Part shown: piece by piece, positions 26,559-34,778 of the stretch
Numbering within the stretch: position 1 is the stretch's first letter
Layout: each line of letters starts with the position of its first letter
Origin: Vreelandella piezotolerans
GTDB lineage: Bacteria > Pseudomonadota > Gammaproteobacteria > Pseudomonadales > Halomonadaceae
Direction of reading: 5' to 3'
Assembly (NCBI RefSeq): GCF_012427705.1
Contig: NZ_CP048602.1
Coordinates: 3,596,001-3,660,000 of the forward strand
DNA: 64,000 nt
The notes under the pieces: model-generated
What the model was told of the DNA's origin: nothing
Seen by the model: only the letters and a program-made list of their open reading frames with translations
Databases searched by the model: none
Translations under genes and position numbers: made by a program

Positions 26559-27041
26559 TTAGAACGGCAGTAAGCCGGTGGGCAGATAAACATCCATTAC
26601 CCGCGTCATGGTCAGGTAAAGGGCCAGTACCACGCCCAGCGACGCCGCCAGGTTGACGCCATGGCGTCGATAGCCGTAATAGGCGGTCAACCCCACGCTC
26701 AGCAGCGTGGAGGCCAGCACGAAACCCAGCGGCACCAGCAAGAAGGCATAGGCGGCAATGGCCAGTGCCGTCACGATGACGCGTGCCCAGGGAGTGAATA
26801 GGAGCGGACCTCGGGTGGCCTCATGGTCGATCTCATCGGCCCCAGCGATGGCACTCGGCTTCTCGAAAAACAGTAGCGCAGCCAGAATCAGCAGCGACAC
26901 ACCCAGCACTTTGGGGAAGAGGTCCGAATCCACTGGGCGCGGCAGAGGGAACGTCGGAATTTGCCAGGCCATGGCCAAGTAAACAGCCGCCACTAGCGCC
27001 AGCACGAGCGCTAGCCACTGGTTGATATTCAATCGAGTCAT
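26559..27041 (-). CDS. tctB: Tripartite tricarboxylate transporter small membrane subunit TctB
   Basis: 160-residue TctB with four predicted TM segments (about 10-28, 45-60, 85-120 as a split pair, 130-150). The block PRPVDSDLFPKVLGVSLLILAALLFFE is typical of the family. TctB proteins are poorly conserved; position between tctC and tctA makes the call secure. Two hairpins lie between it and tctC. Confidence 0.92.
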   Translation of the reverse strand: MTRLNINQWLALVLALVAAVYLAMAWQIPTFPLPRPVDSDLFPKVLGVSLLILAALLFFEKPSAIAGADEIDHEATRGPLLFTPWARVIVTALAIAAYAFLLVPLGFVLASTLLSVGLTAYYGYRRHGVNLAASLGVVLALYLTMTRVMDVYLPTGLLPF

Positions 27042-27060
27042 TGGGATTTCTCCGAAGACA

Positions 27061-27124
27061 CCAGCGCTGACGCGCTGGCTCTCGCGGTAACAGATAGACG
27101 CATCCGGCGGCGCTTGGCCGCCGG
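27061..27124 (-). other. Two stem-loops between tctC and tctB
   Basis: CCAGCGC-TGAC-GCGCTGG (27061-27078) and CCGGCGGC-GCTTG-GCCGCCGG (27104-27124) are perfect 7- and 8-bp stems. No T run follows, so they are more likely mRNA-stabilising or attenuating structures after the binding-protein gene than terminators. Confidence 0.6.
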
Positions 27125-27148
27125 CGTATCGCTAACGGGTGTTGGCGC

Positions 27149-28144
27149 TTATTGGCGCAGCAGGCCCAGGTCGGTCAGCACGCTGCTGAACTGCTCTTGC
27201 TGCTCATCCAGAAAGGCGCCGAACTCTTCGCTATTCTGGTACGCATCGATCCAGCCCAGCTGGTCGCTGGCTTCGCGCCATGCGTCGGTTTCGAGCATGT
27301 CAGCAAACAGCGTTTCGTAATATTCGACCGCCTCTTCCGGCATTTCTGGCGCGCCCATCACACCGCGCCAAATGTCGAAGGTGTAGTCGTAGCCCTGCTC
27401 TTGGTAGGTGGGCACGTCGGCCAAGCCGCCGCCCAGACGCTCTTCGGAGGAGACGCCCAGCGCACGCAGTTGGCTGCCTTCGCCTAACTGACCCACCGCT
27501 TCACCGGCACCGCCGATCACCGCTTCGATGTGGCCGCCCATCAGGTTGGTCATGGCATCGCCACCGCCGGAGAACGGAATGTAGTTCACTGCAGACGCTT
27601 CCATTCCCGCTGCCGAGGCCAGGCCCGCCATTGAAATGTGATCCATGGAGCCAGGCGCACTGCCGCCGCCTACGCTCAGGCCGGGGTTGGCTTTGAGTGC
27701 TTCGAACAGGTCATCGAGGGTTTGGTACTCGGAGTCCGCCGCCACCAGGATGATGGAGTAATCGGTATTGATTCGCGCGATCGGCGTAAAGTCGGTGTGG
27801 TCATAGCGGGAAGCGCCTGCCAGCGGCACCAGAATCATCGGCGGGCTGGTGGCAAACAGTTTATGCGGGTTGCCGCTATCACGGGCGACCTGGGCCCACG
27901 CCACTGCGCCGCCGCCGCCGGGTACGTTGATGGCCGCGAAGCTTTCGTCTGCCAGAGACTCCTGCTGAATCACGCGGGACATGGTGCGTACCAGCGTATC
28001 CCAACCGCCGCCGGGGTTGGCGGGGGCGATGAATTCGATGGACTTGCTCGGCGTCCACTCCTGCGCTTGGGCAGCGGTCGTCATGGCCAGGGCCGCCATC
28101 GGCAGGGCCAGCACGGCGATGCGCTTCAAGGAAAGCGTAGTCAT
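27149..28144 (-). CDS. tctC: Tripartite tricarboxylate transporter substrate-binding protein TctC
   Basis: 331-residue periplasmic Bug/TctC-family binding protein. A signal peptide (about 1-27, MTTLSL...TTAAQAQ) precedes SIEFIAPANPGGGWDTLVRTM, the family's ligand-binding loop. FTPIARINTDYSIILV and the conserved GGGSAPGSMDHI follow. The ligand class is carboxylates; the exact substrate cannot be read. It is the first gene of tctCBA, and a CitA/DcuS-type two-component system lies 244 bases upstream on the same strand. That gap (28145-28388) must hold its promoter, which I could not pinpoint. Confidence 0.93.
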   Translation of the reverse strand: MTTLSLKRIAVLALPMAALAMTTAAQAQEWTPSKSIEFIAPANPGGGWDTLVRTMSRVIQQESLADESFAAINVPGGGGAVAWAQVARDSGNPHKLFATSPPMILVPLAGASRYDHTDFTPIARINTDYSIILVAADSEYQTLDDLFEALKANPGLSVGGGSAPGSMDHISMAGLASAAGMEASAVNYIPFSGGGDAMTNLMGGHIEAVIGGAGEAVGQLGEGSQLRALGVSSEERLGGGLADVPTYQEQGYDYTFDIWRGVMGAPEMPEEAVEYYETLFADMLETDAWREASDQLGWIDAYQNSEEFGAFLDEQQEQFSSVLTDLGLLRQ

Positions 28145-28388
28145 TGGCGTTCTCCACGTTTTTGTTCAGGCGTTATTGTTCAAACGGTGTTTTGGTGGGC
28201 GCGGTTTGTTGTGTGCGCCGAACGAACCAAAAGCACGGCTAACCAGCAGCGCTTGGCACTCGATGATTAGCTTTGTGTGGTTACGCCCTGAACGTTAGAA
28301 GAGTGCCACCCTCCTCGACAAGCTTATGGCCATTAACGACAAACTGTTCTTTTTGTGCGTTTTGTTCATTTTGTTCACGCTGTGCTGC

Positions 28389-29120
28389 TCATAGCGTTTC
28401 CAGCCATCCTTTGGCGGCGCTCAATAGCCGATAGCGCCGCTCGGGACGGCCTACATCGCCATAGCCCAGCTCGGCACTGACGGCCTGCTCGGCGACCAAA
28501 AACTCCAAATAGCGACGCGCCGTCGAGCGGCTCGCCCCCATGGTGCGCGCCACCTGCATGGCCGTGAGCGAATCGGACTCGCAGGCCAGCGCGTCTACGA
28601 CCCGACGCAGCGTCAAGCGGTCGATACCTTTGGGCAGCGTTCGGCTTGCCGTGCGCGTGGGCTCGCTGGGCGTCATCCGGGACAGCACGTGATCCAGTTC
28701 GTCCTGGCTCATTTCCGCGCGATTGGCCAGCGCCTCACGCTCACGGCGAAAGCGGGCCAGCATCTGGTTCATGCGGGTCGCTTCGATGGGTTTGATCAGG
28801 TAGTCGAACACGCCGCCACGCAGCGCTTCGCTGATGGTTTCCACCTCTTTGGCGGCGGTGACCATGACGATGTCCACATGAACATGATCCCGTCGGATAG
28901 CCCAGAGTAGTTCGAGCCCCTCCACGTCGGGCAAGTAGGCATCGAGCAAAATGAGCTGAATATCGGCGGCGTGCTGTGCCATTAGCGCCTTGGCTTCGCT
29001 GCCGTTGCGCGCCATGCCGACCACGTAAAACCCTTCGCTCTGCTCGATGAAGGCGCGATGGATATCGGCAATGCGAAAATCGTCTTCGACGACCAAAATG
29101 CCGTATTGCGTCGTAGACAT
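28389..29120 (-). CDS. CitB/DcuR-family response regulator
   Basis: 243-residue response regulator. The receiver domain (about 5-125) has the acidic pair EDD at 12-14, phospho-acceptor Asp60 in ILLDAYLPD, and Lys in VTAAKE. A C-terminal helix-turn-helix (about 165-240, SLTAMQVARTMGASRSTARRYLE) is of the DcuR/CitB type rather than the OmpR type. It lies 31 bases after its kinase on the minus strand. The tctCBA genes downstream are the natural target for a carboxylate-sensing pair. Confidence 0.92.
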   Translation of the reverse strand: MSTTQYGILVVEDDFRIADIHRAFIEQSEGFYVVGMARNGSEAKALMAQHAADIQLILLDAYLPDVEGLELLWAIRRDHVHVDIVMVTAAKEVETISEALRGGVFDYLIKPIEATRMNQMLARFRREREALANRAEMSQDELDHVLSRMTPSEPTRTASRTLPKGIDRLTLRRVVDALACESDSLTAMQVARTMGASRSTARRYLEFLVAEQAVSAELGYGDVGRPERRYRLLSAAKGWLETL

Positions 29121-29151
29121 GCGGTGTCCTCTTATTATCGTCGTGTGCTCG

Positions 29152-30876
29152 TCATGAAGTCAGGGAAGAGTTGGCGGAGTCTGCGCATAGCGCGCGATCC
29201 AGCACGGCGATGAAGCACGCCCCCCCCAGCTCACTCTCCTCCAGCGTCACCGCACCGCCATGCTGACGGCAAAGCCTGGCCACCAGGGCGAGACCAATAC
29301 CCCGGTGTTTGCCGGTCTTGGTGGAGAACCCGTCGACGAAGATCGACTCGGCATGCTCGGCGGGCACGCCGGGTCCGTTATCTTCCACTTCGATGAGCAA
29401 CTGCTCGCCAAGATCGGTAAAGAATAGCCGCACCTGGGGCTGGTCACCGTGCGGCCCGTTGAGGGCGGCGTGGCAGGCGTTATCCAACAGATTGCCGACC
29501 ACGCTCATCATCACTTCCTGGCCCGTTGGGGTCAGCGGACAGGAGAGCGAACTCTGCTCGTCGATCTCCAGCGCAACGCCCAGCTCGCGGGCACGGGTGA
29601 GCTTGCCCAGCAGTGTACCGCTCAGTACGGCATCCGCCACGTGGCGCATTAAAAAGCTCATTTGCGCCTGGGCACGCTCGGTTTCCTGGTGAATTAGCGC
29701 CAGCGCCTCCTCGATGCGCTGAAGCTGCAGCAGTCCCGAAATGGTGTAGAGCTTATTGGAAAACTCATGGGCCTGGGCGCGTAGCATGTCCACATCGCGG
29801 CTCGCCTGGGTCAACGCTTGAGAGAGGTCGATGATCTCCCGACGGCTGCGAAAGGTAGCGACGGCCCCCTCTATTTCGCCTTCATGCACAATCGGCACGC
29901 GGTTGACCACCACCGGATGATCGCCGAGCCACATCTCCTGGTCGAACTCCTGCTCACCGCGCTTCAAGACTTCCAGTAGCCGCGAGTTGGGCACCACCTC
30001 CCGAATGGGCTGGCCTAACAGCACATGCTCGTCGGGCAGCGCCAAAAAGCGCCGTGCCTGCTGATTGACCAGGGTGATATGGCCCTCTCGATTCACCGCA
30101 AGAATACCTTCGTGAATCGACTGCAGAATGGCCTCTTTCTCCATGGCCAAGCGAGCGATTTCATAGGGTTCCAAGCCTAAAATGATCTTCTTCAAATGCT
30201 GTGAAAGCCAATAAGCACCCGCGAAGCCCAACACGATCATGAGCGCCACGAGGGCCCAGCCCAGACTGGTGTAGCGGGCAACGTCCATATCGACCCGTTC
30301 GAGCATGAAGCCCACCGATACCACGCCGATGATATTGCCCTCTTCGTCCCATACCGGTGTCTTGCCACGCATGGCCGTGCCGAGCGTGCCGGTCGCTTCC
30401 GAGACATAGGACTGGCCATAGATCAGCGCCTGCTCGTTATCGCCGCCTACCATGGGCTGGCCGATCCGTTCGGGAACGGGATGGGAGTAGCGGATAGACT
30501 GGGCATTGCCCACCACCACATAGCGCGCGCCGGTCTCATGGCGCACGCGCTCGGCGAGCGGCTGAATGATGGCAGAGGGGTCAGACGTCGCAAACGCGTT
30601 GACGATCTGCGGCATCCCGGCCACGGTCTTGGCCACCGCCAGCGCCCGCTCGCCCATTTGATGGGTGATGATCTCGGCTTTGCGGTGGTTGAGATACGTG
30701 CCCTGGGCCAGCAACATCCCCGCCAGCAGCAGCCCCACCAGCATCATGACTTGCAGGCGAAAACTGCGTTTGTACCAGCGGCGCTTGGCACGAGTGCGGC
30801 GCCAGCGCTGTAATTCGGCCAGTGTTCGGGGGCGAGGAGCAGTCATAACGGAACTCATGGTGCGCGACCGCGTCAT
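29152..30876 (-). CDS. CitA/DcuS-family sensor histidine kinase
   Basis: About 574 residues, slightly fewer if one of the in-frame ATGs near the N terminus is used. Order: cytoplasmic basic stub, TM1 (about 43-62), a periplasmic PAS-like (Cache) domain (about 65-200) with RYSHPVPERIGQPMVGGD, the carboxylate-binding loop typical of CitA and DcuS, TM2 (about 202-222), a cytoplasmic PAS (about 240-340), a phospho-acceptor helix with H370 in LRAQAHEFSNKLY, and an ATPase domain with DNACHAAL and DNGPGVP boxes. It should sense an external di- or tricarboxylate and signal to the adjacent DcuR-type regulator. Confidence 0.93.
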   Translation of the reverse strand: MTRSRTMSSVMTAPRPRTLAELQRWRRTRAKRRWYKRSFRLQVMMLVGLLLAGMLLAQGTYLNHRKAEIITHQMGERALAVAKTVAGMPQIVNAFATSDPSAIIQPLAERVRHETGARYVVVGNAQSIRYSHPVPERIGQPMVGGDNEQALIYGQSYVSEATGTLGTAMRGKTPVWDEEGNIIGVVSVGFMLERVDMDVARYTSLGWALVALMIVLGFAGAYWLSQHLKKIILGLEPYEIARLAMEKEAILQSIHEGILAVNREGHITLVNQQARRFLALPDEHVLLGQPIREVVPNSRLLEVLKRGEQEFDQEMWLGDHPVVVNRVPIVHEGEIEGAVATFRSRREIIDLSQALTQASRDVDMLRAQAHEFSNKLYTISGLLQLQRIEEALALIHQETERAQAQMSFLMRHVADAVLSGTLLGKLTRARELGVALEIDEQSSLSCPLTPTGQEVMMSVVGNLLDNACHAALNGPHGDQPQVRLFFTDLGEQLLIEVEDNGPGVPAEHAESIFVDGFSTKTGKHRGIGLALVARLCRQHGGAVTLEESELGGACFIAVLDRALCADSANSSLTS

Positions 30877-30975
30877 TATGGCACGCAGCGCCTAATGGCC
30901 GTTAGTCGTTGCGCTGCTGCCTCACTGTGCTTATATAGCAGCCTCTTAACGACTCTACGCTCAAGGAGGAGTGTC

Positions 30976-31722
30976 GTGCGACACCTATTTTGCTCCCTGA
31001 TGTTTGGCACCACGCTCCTGTGGACAACCGGGGCCATAGCTTATCCGTTCTACGCTCCGCCACCGCCCAAAGAGGACTCGCCGGTGTTCAGCGGCGACGC
31101 CGAGCTCGGCTTTACCCACCTGTCGGGCAACACCGATAGCCAAACACTGATCGGCAAATCGCGTCTGACCTGGCTGACCGGTCAGTTGACCCATTCGCTG
31201 CGAGGGGAAGTGCGTAACGTCAGCAAGGATGGCGAAACCAGCGCGGAGCAATATCTGCTCGCAGGGCGTGAACGCTACGACTTTAGCGGGCCGCACTACC
31301 TGTTTGGCTTTGCCCGCTGGGAGAAGGACCGTTTTGCCGGTTACGACCAGCAGCTCTCGGTGATTGGCGGCTATGGGCGACAGCTATTGGAGAGTAAGCG
31401 CCATACGCTATCGCTAGAAGCAGGGCCCGGCTATCGCAACGACCGCCTGCGAGATACGGATAACGAGCAGCTCGCCGTCGCCTATACCGCGCTGGATTAC
31501 CGCTACCGATTCTCTGAATTCGCCGATCTCGCCCAGGAGATGTCGGTGGAGTACACCGAAGCCAACACCACCGCTCGCTCGCTGACCTCTCTCACTGCCC
31601 GGCTGAATGCCAAGCTGTCGCTGCGACTCTCTTACGAAGTGAAGCACAACTCTCAACCGCCCGAAGACGCCAGCGAGCGCACCGATACCACCACCAGCGC
31701 CTCGCTGCTATATAGCTGGTAA
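30976..31722 (+). CDS. DUF481-family outer-membrane beta-barrel protein (YdiY-like)
   Basis: 248 residues from a GTG start at 30976, which has a strong AAGGAGGA Shine-Dalgarno 5 bases before it; the longer open frame upstream is not credible. A signal peptide (about 1-22) is followed by alternating amphipathic strands with GDAELGFTHLSGNTDSQTL, YEVKHNSQPP and a C-terminal aromatic ending (LLYSW), all typical of DUF481 and salt-induced outer-membrane proteins. Function is unknown in the family. It is divergent from the sensor kinase and convergent with an ABC permease 13 bases away. Confidence 0.88.
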   Translation: MRHLFCSLMFGTTLLWTTGAIAYPFYAPPPPKEDSPVFSGDAELGFTHLSGNTDSQTLIGKSRLTWLTGQLTHSLRGEVRNVSKDGETSAEQYLLAGRERYDFSGPHYLFGFARWEKDRFAGYDQQLSVIGGYGRQLLESKRHTLSLEAGPGYRNDRLRDTDNEQLAVAYTALDYRYRFSEFADLAQEMSVEYTEANTTARSLTSLTARLNAKLSLRLSYEVKHNSQPPEDASERTDTTTSASLLYSW

Positions 31723-31735
31723 ACAGCAGTGGCTG

Positions 31736-32512
31736 CTAGCGGTTCTGCCCTCGGTGAGCCCAACCGGTCATGCGCTTTTCCAACAGCGCGAACAGCTCGT
31801 ACATCACCATCGCCATGGCGCTGATCACCAGCAATCCGGCGAACACCAAGCCCATGCGCATCTGTGAGCCAGCGCTCATCATCAAGTAGCCAATGCCTTG
31901 GTTAGACGCCACGGTTTCCGACACCACCGTGCCCACAAACGCCAGGGTGATGGCGATTTTTAGCGAAGCAAAAAAGTACGGTAGCGAGCGCGGCAGGCCC
32001 ACCTTGAGCAGCACGTCGATACGCCGCGCACCCAATACGCGCAACACGTCCTCCATTTCCGGCTCCAGCGTCGCCAGCCCCGTCGCCACGTTCACCACGA
32101 TGGGAAAGAAGCAGATCAAAAACGCGGTGAGGATGGCGGGCACGGAACCGATCCCAAACCAAACCACCAGAATGGGCACGAACGCGACTTTTGGGATGGC
32201 GTTGAAACCCACCAAGAGCGGGTAGCAGGCGTTATAGAGAAAGCGTGACGATCCCACGATGAAACCCAGCACCAGCCCCACCACGACCCCCAACCCAAAA
32301 CCAATCAGCGTGGTCCAAAAGGTTTGCCAGGAGTGCATGGCAATCGGCCCGGAATACGTCATCAGCGCCTGCAGGGTGTCCAGCGCACTGGGAAAAATGA
32401 AGCTCGGTACGTTGAAGAGCCGTACGGAGGCTTCCCAGACGGCCACGAGAACGGCCACAGCGATCCAGGGCGCGAGCCGTTCAATCAGCTTGCTGTTATG
32501 GGTCATGTTCAT
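31736..32512 (-). CDS. NitT/TauT-type ABC transporter permease
   Basis: 258-residue BPD-transport permease with six TM segments. The EAA-like cytoplasmic loop is LGARRIDVLLKVGLPRSLPY, and PSFIFPSALDTLQALM near the N terminus is typical of SsuC/TauC/ThiX relatives. The ATG at 32512 follows AACGGAT closely after the ATPase stop; an upstream extension of about 110 residues is Arg/Pro-rich and not family-like. It is last of a binding protein-ATPase-permease set, so the three form a complete importer. Confidence 0.9.
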   Translation of the reverse strand: MNMTHNSKLIERLAPWIAVAVLVAVWEASVRLFNVPSFIFPSALDTLQALMTYSGPIAMHSWQTFWTTLIGFGLGVVVGLVLGFIVGSSRFLYNACYPLLVGFNAIPKVAFVPILVVWFGIGSVPAILTAFLICFFPIVVNVATGLATLEPEMEDVLRVLGARRIDVLLKVGLPRSLPYFFASLKIAITLAFVGTVVSETVASNQGIGYLMMSAGSQMRMGLVFAGLLVISAMAMVMYELFALLEKRMTGWAHRGQNR

Positions 32513-32517
32513 ATCCG

Positions 32518-33303
32518 TTAGGTGCTGCGCACGTCGCCAATCTGGGCGCGTAAGTCCTGCACTAGGTCGATAAAGGGCTTTTCGTAGGTGGTTTCCAGCG
32601 CTCGCGGGCGAGGCAGTTCGATACGGCGCCGTTCGATGACGCGGCCGGGGCGGCGGCTCATGACGTAGACCGTGTCGGCCAGGAACGCGGCTTCGCGGAG
32701 ATCGTGGGTCACCAGCACGACGGTAAAGCGCTGGGCTTCCCATAAGTCCCGCAGCACGCACCACAGCTCTTCGCGGGTAAAAGCGTCTAGCGCGCCAAAG
32801 GGCTCGTCCAACATCAGCAGGCGCGGCCGATGAATCAGCGCGCGGCAAATGGAGGCCCGCTGCTGCATACCCCCCGAGAGCTGCCAGGGATACTTATCTT
32901 CGTGCTCGGCCAAGCCAACCGTGGCAAGCAACGCCCGCGCCCAGCCTTTGAACTCCTCGCGGCGCTGCCGAAACTGCCGCCGATACGGCTCGACGATCTC
33001 CAGCGGCAGCAGCACGTTATCCAGGGTAGTACGCCAGGGAAGTAGATTGGCGTTCTGAAACGCCATGCCCGAGATCTTCAGCGGTCCGGTCACGGGTGCA
33101 TCGTCCACGCGCACGCTGCCCTGGGTCGGCGCGTGCAGCCCGGTACATAGCTTCATGAAGGTGGATTTACCGCACCCGGAGGGCCCCACGAAGGCGACGA
33201 ACTCGCCTTCGTGGATAGCGAGATTGATATCCTCGATGGCGTTGCCGGTGCCATCATAGGCCAGGCTTACGTCATCGAAACGGACAAACGCTGCCGACAT
33301 CAC
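32518..33303 (-). CDS. NitT/TauT-type ABC transporter ATP-binding protein
   Basis: 261-residue ATPase. Walker A is GPSGCGKST (about 41-49), the Q-loop is AFQNANLLPWRTT, the signature is LSGGMQQRASICRAL, Walker B is LLMLDEPFGALDA and the switch is VTHDLREAAFLAD. The combination is that of the taurine/sulfonate/nitrate/pyrimidine group. It overlaps the binding-protein stop by ATGA and lies 5 bases before the permease. Confidence 0.94.
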   Translation of the reverse strand: MMSAAFVRFDDVSLAYDGTGNAIEDINLAIHEGEFVAFVGPSGCGKSTFMKLCTGLHAPTQGSVRVDDAPVTGPLKISGMAFQNANLLPWRTTLDNVLLPLEIVEPYRRQFRQRREEFKGWARALLATVGLAEHEDKYPWQLSGGMQQRASICRALIHRPRLLMLDEPFGALDAFTREELWCVLRDLWEAQRFTVVLVTHDLREAAFLADTVYVMSRRPGRVIERRRIELPRPRALETTYEKPFIDLVQDLRAQIGDVRST

Positions 33304-34367
33304 TCGGTCTCCGATAGCAGCATGCGCTCTTCTACCGGCGGCAGGTAGCGGGAATCGAACACTTGATCGGGCGACGGCAGCGTCGGCAAATCATAGGCAT
33401 CAGCGACCAGTTGAATCGCCTGCATCAAGCGCTCGTCATCCACGCCGCCTACGCCAAACTCGCGGGCATCCGGGGTGTCCACCACGCTCTCCAGCGCCAG
33501 TTTCAAACGGCGGGTCTCCATCTCCACATCGATCAAGCCATCGCGGTTTTTCACGTACTCGATGGCGGCGTCTGGGTCGGCCAGCGTTTCTCCTAGCGCA
33601 CGGTTAAAAGCACGCAAAAATCCCTGAACCGCCTCGGGATTGTCTTGGGCAAAGGCTTCGCTAGCCAATATCGCGTTGCCGTAGAGCGGCACGCCATAGT
33701 CAGGGAACGGCATGATGGTCAGATCCTCTTCGCTCATTCCCCGCTCTTCCAGGTTCAGCAGGCTGGTGAAGTAGAACCCGGTGATGGCATCTACGTCGCC
33801 ACGGGTCAGCAGGGTTTCCCGTAGCGTGGGGTCGACGTTTTGCCACTCCACGGCATCGGTTTCTAGCCCGTTGGCAGCCGCGAAAATGCCCCAGGCGCGG
33901 TAGCCGGTATCGAAGGCGGGCGCGGCAATGGTTTTGCCTGCAAGATCGGCGGGGCTTTCAATGCCGCTCTCTTTGCGGGCAAATACCGCCGCTGGCGTGC
34001 CGTCATAGACGATGTAGACCCCCTGGATGCCAGGGCCTTCGGGATTTTCGGCCAGGAACTCGATCAACGCGTTCAGGTCGCCAAAGCCCATTTCGTAGGC
34101 GCCTGACGCCACCCGATTCACCGCACCTGCCGAGCCGCTGCCGGAATCGATCTGCACGTCCAGGCCTTCTTCGGCGAAATAGCCCTTTTCAGCCGCCATC
34201 AAGAACGGTGCAGCGGGGCCTTCGAATCGCCAGTCGAGCTGGAAACGGATAGGGGTCATGTCTGCCAGAGCGCCCATCGGCAGCAGCGATAGCGCTAAGC
34301 CGCCTAGCGTGCTGGAGATCGTGCTGGAGATTGAGCGGGGTGAAGCAGAACCAGGGCGTTGTGTCAT
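33300..34367 (-). CDS. NMT1/THI5-like ABC transporter substrate-binding protein
   Basis: 355-residue periplasmic binding protein. A hydrophobic signal region (about 20-35) ends near GALADM; the mature protein opens with PIRFQLDWRFEGPAAPFLMAAEKGYF, typical of NMT1/THI5-like proteins that bind pyrimidines, taurine and other small nitrogen or sulfur compounds. The CCCFC motif of thiamine-pyrimidine binders is not present, so HMP is not supported. I chose the ATG at 34367 over an in-frame GTG four codons earlier. A palindrome, TTGTATACAA, lies 13 bases upstream and is likely an operator. The ligand is unknown. Confidence 0.88.
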   Translation of the reverse strand: MTQRPGSASPRSISSTISSTLGGLALSLLPMGALADMTPIRFQLDWRFEGPAAPFLMAAEKGYFAEEGLDVQIDSGSGSAGAVNRVASGAYEMGFGDLNALIEFLAENPEGPGIQGVYIVYDGTPAAVFARKESGIESPADLAGKTIAAPAFDTGYRAWGIFAAANGLETDAVEWQNVDPTLRETLLTRGDVDAITGFYFTSLLNLEERGMSEEDLTIMPFPDYGVPLYGNAILASEAFAQDNPEAVQGFLRAFNRALGETLADPDAAIEYVKNRDGLIDVEMETRRLKLALESVVDTPDAREFGVGGVDDERLMQAIQLVADAYDLPTLPSPDQVFDSRYLPPVEERMLLSETE

Positions 34368-34380
34368 GGCTTGAGGCACC

Positions 34381-34390
34381 TTGTATACAA
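34381..34390. promoter_or_regulatory. Perfect palindrome TTGTATACAA, likely GntR-type operator
   Basis: A 10-bp exact palindrome sits just upstream of the binding-protein start. TTGTATACAA-like sites are used by FadR/VanR-subfamily GntR regulators. No GntR gene is in this window. Its closeness to the start codon would suit repression of the importer. Confidence 0.5.
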
Positions 34391-34492
34391 TGATGCCCTG
34401 CCCGTTGCAGCAATACTGCCATTTTTCGATTTTTACTATTTTTTCATAGCGTTATAGGGCTGCCGATAGCGGAAGGCGCTCCGTAAACGTTC

Positions 34493-34528
34493 AAAATGGT
34501 GCAATCACTTTGCGGCACGCACCATTTT
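34493..34528. repeat. Inverted repeat in the importer/BCCT divergent gap
   Basis: AAAATGGTGC (34493-34502) and GCACCATTTT (34519-34528) are perfect 10-bp arms separated by 16 bases, with centres 26 bp apart. It could be a two-site operator for the importer or the BCCT gene. The arms are similar to half-sites of NtrC but in the reverse (inside-out) arrangement. Confidence 0.55.
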
Positions 34529-34599
34529 TAAACATTTCCGCTCTAATCGTTAGACTTTGGTCTAATTCATCGGTACACTGTGCTCAGTTTCCTGTCCTC

Positions 34600-34628
34600 G
34601 CGCCATTCATTGAATGGCGCTTTTTTTT
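34600..34628 (+). terminator. Plus-strand intrinsic terminator in the BCCT leader
   Basis: GCGCCATT (34600-34607) pairs with AATGGCGC (34613-34620) and is followed by eight T residues (34621-34628). No plus-strand gene precedes it in the roughly 400-base gap 34368-34778. A dyad TTAGAC-TTT-GGTCTAA lies at about 34550-34565, just in front. It may end a short RNA or act as an attenuator in the leader of the BCCT gene 150 bases downstream. Confidence 0.8.
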
Positions 34629-34651
34629 GTCCTGAAAATTTGTCCTGAAAA
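34626..34651. repeat. Tandem 13-bp direct repeat
   Basis: TTTGTCCTGAAAA occurs twice back to back (34626-34638 and 34639-34651). The first copy begins in the T run of the terminator. I see no further copies. It may be a replication slip or a binding site. Confidence 0.8.
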
Positions 34652-34778
34652 CGGGCGGCGACGACGGGTATCGCATCCAATGCTCCTGGGCCGTTAAGTC
34701 GGCTCACGCAGCGGTTTGTTAAACTCGTGGTTCTGCTTCCGCATTTCTCCCTGCCACTCCCATCCATAGGTGTTCATC

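Noticed and set aside
31736..32848. 370-codon version of the ABC permease
   Set aside because: The extra N-terminal 112 residues are Arg/Pro-rich, overlap the ATPase gene and lack membrane segments. The 258-residue form is standard.
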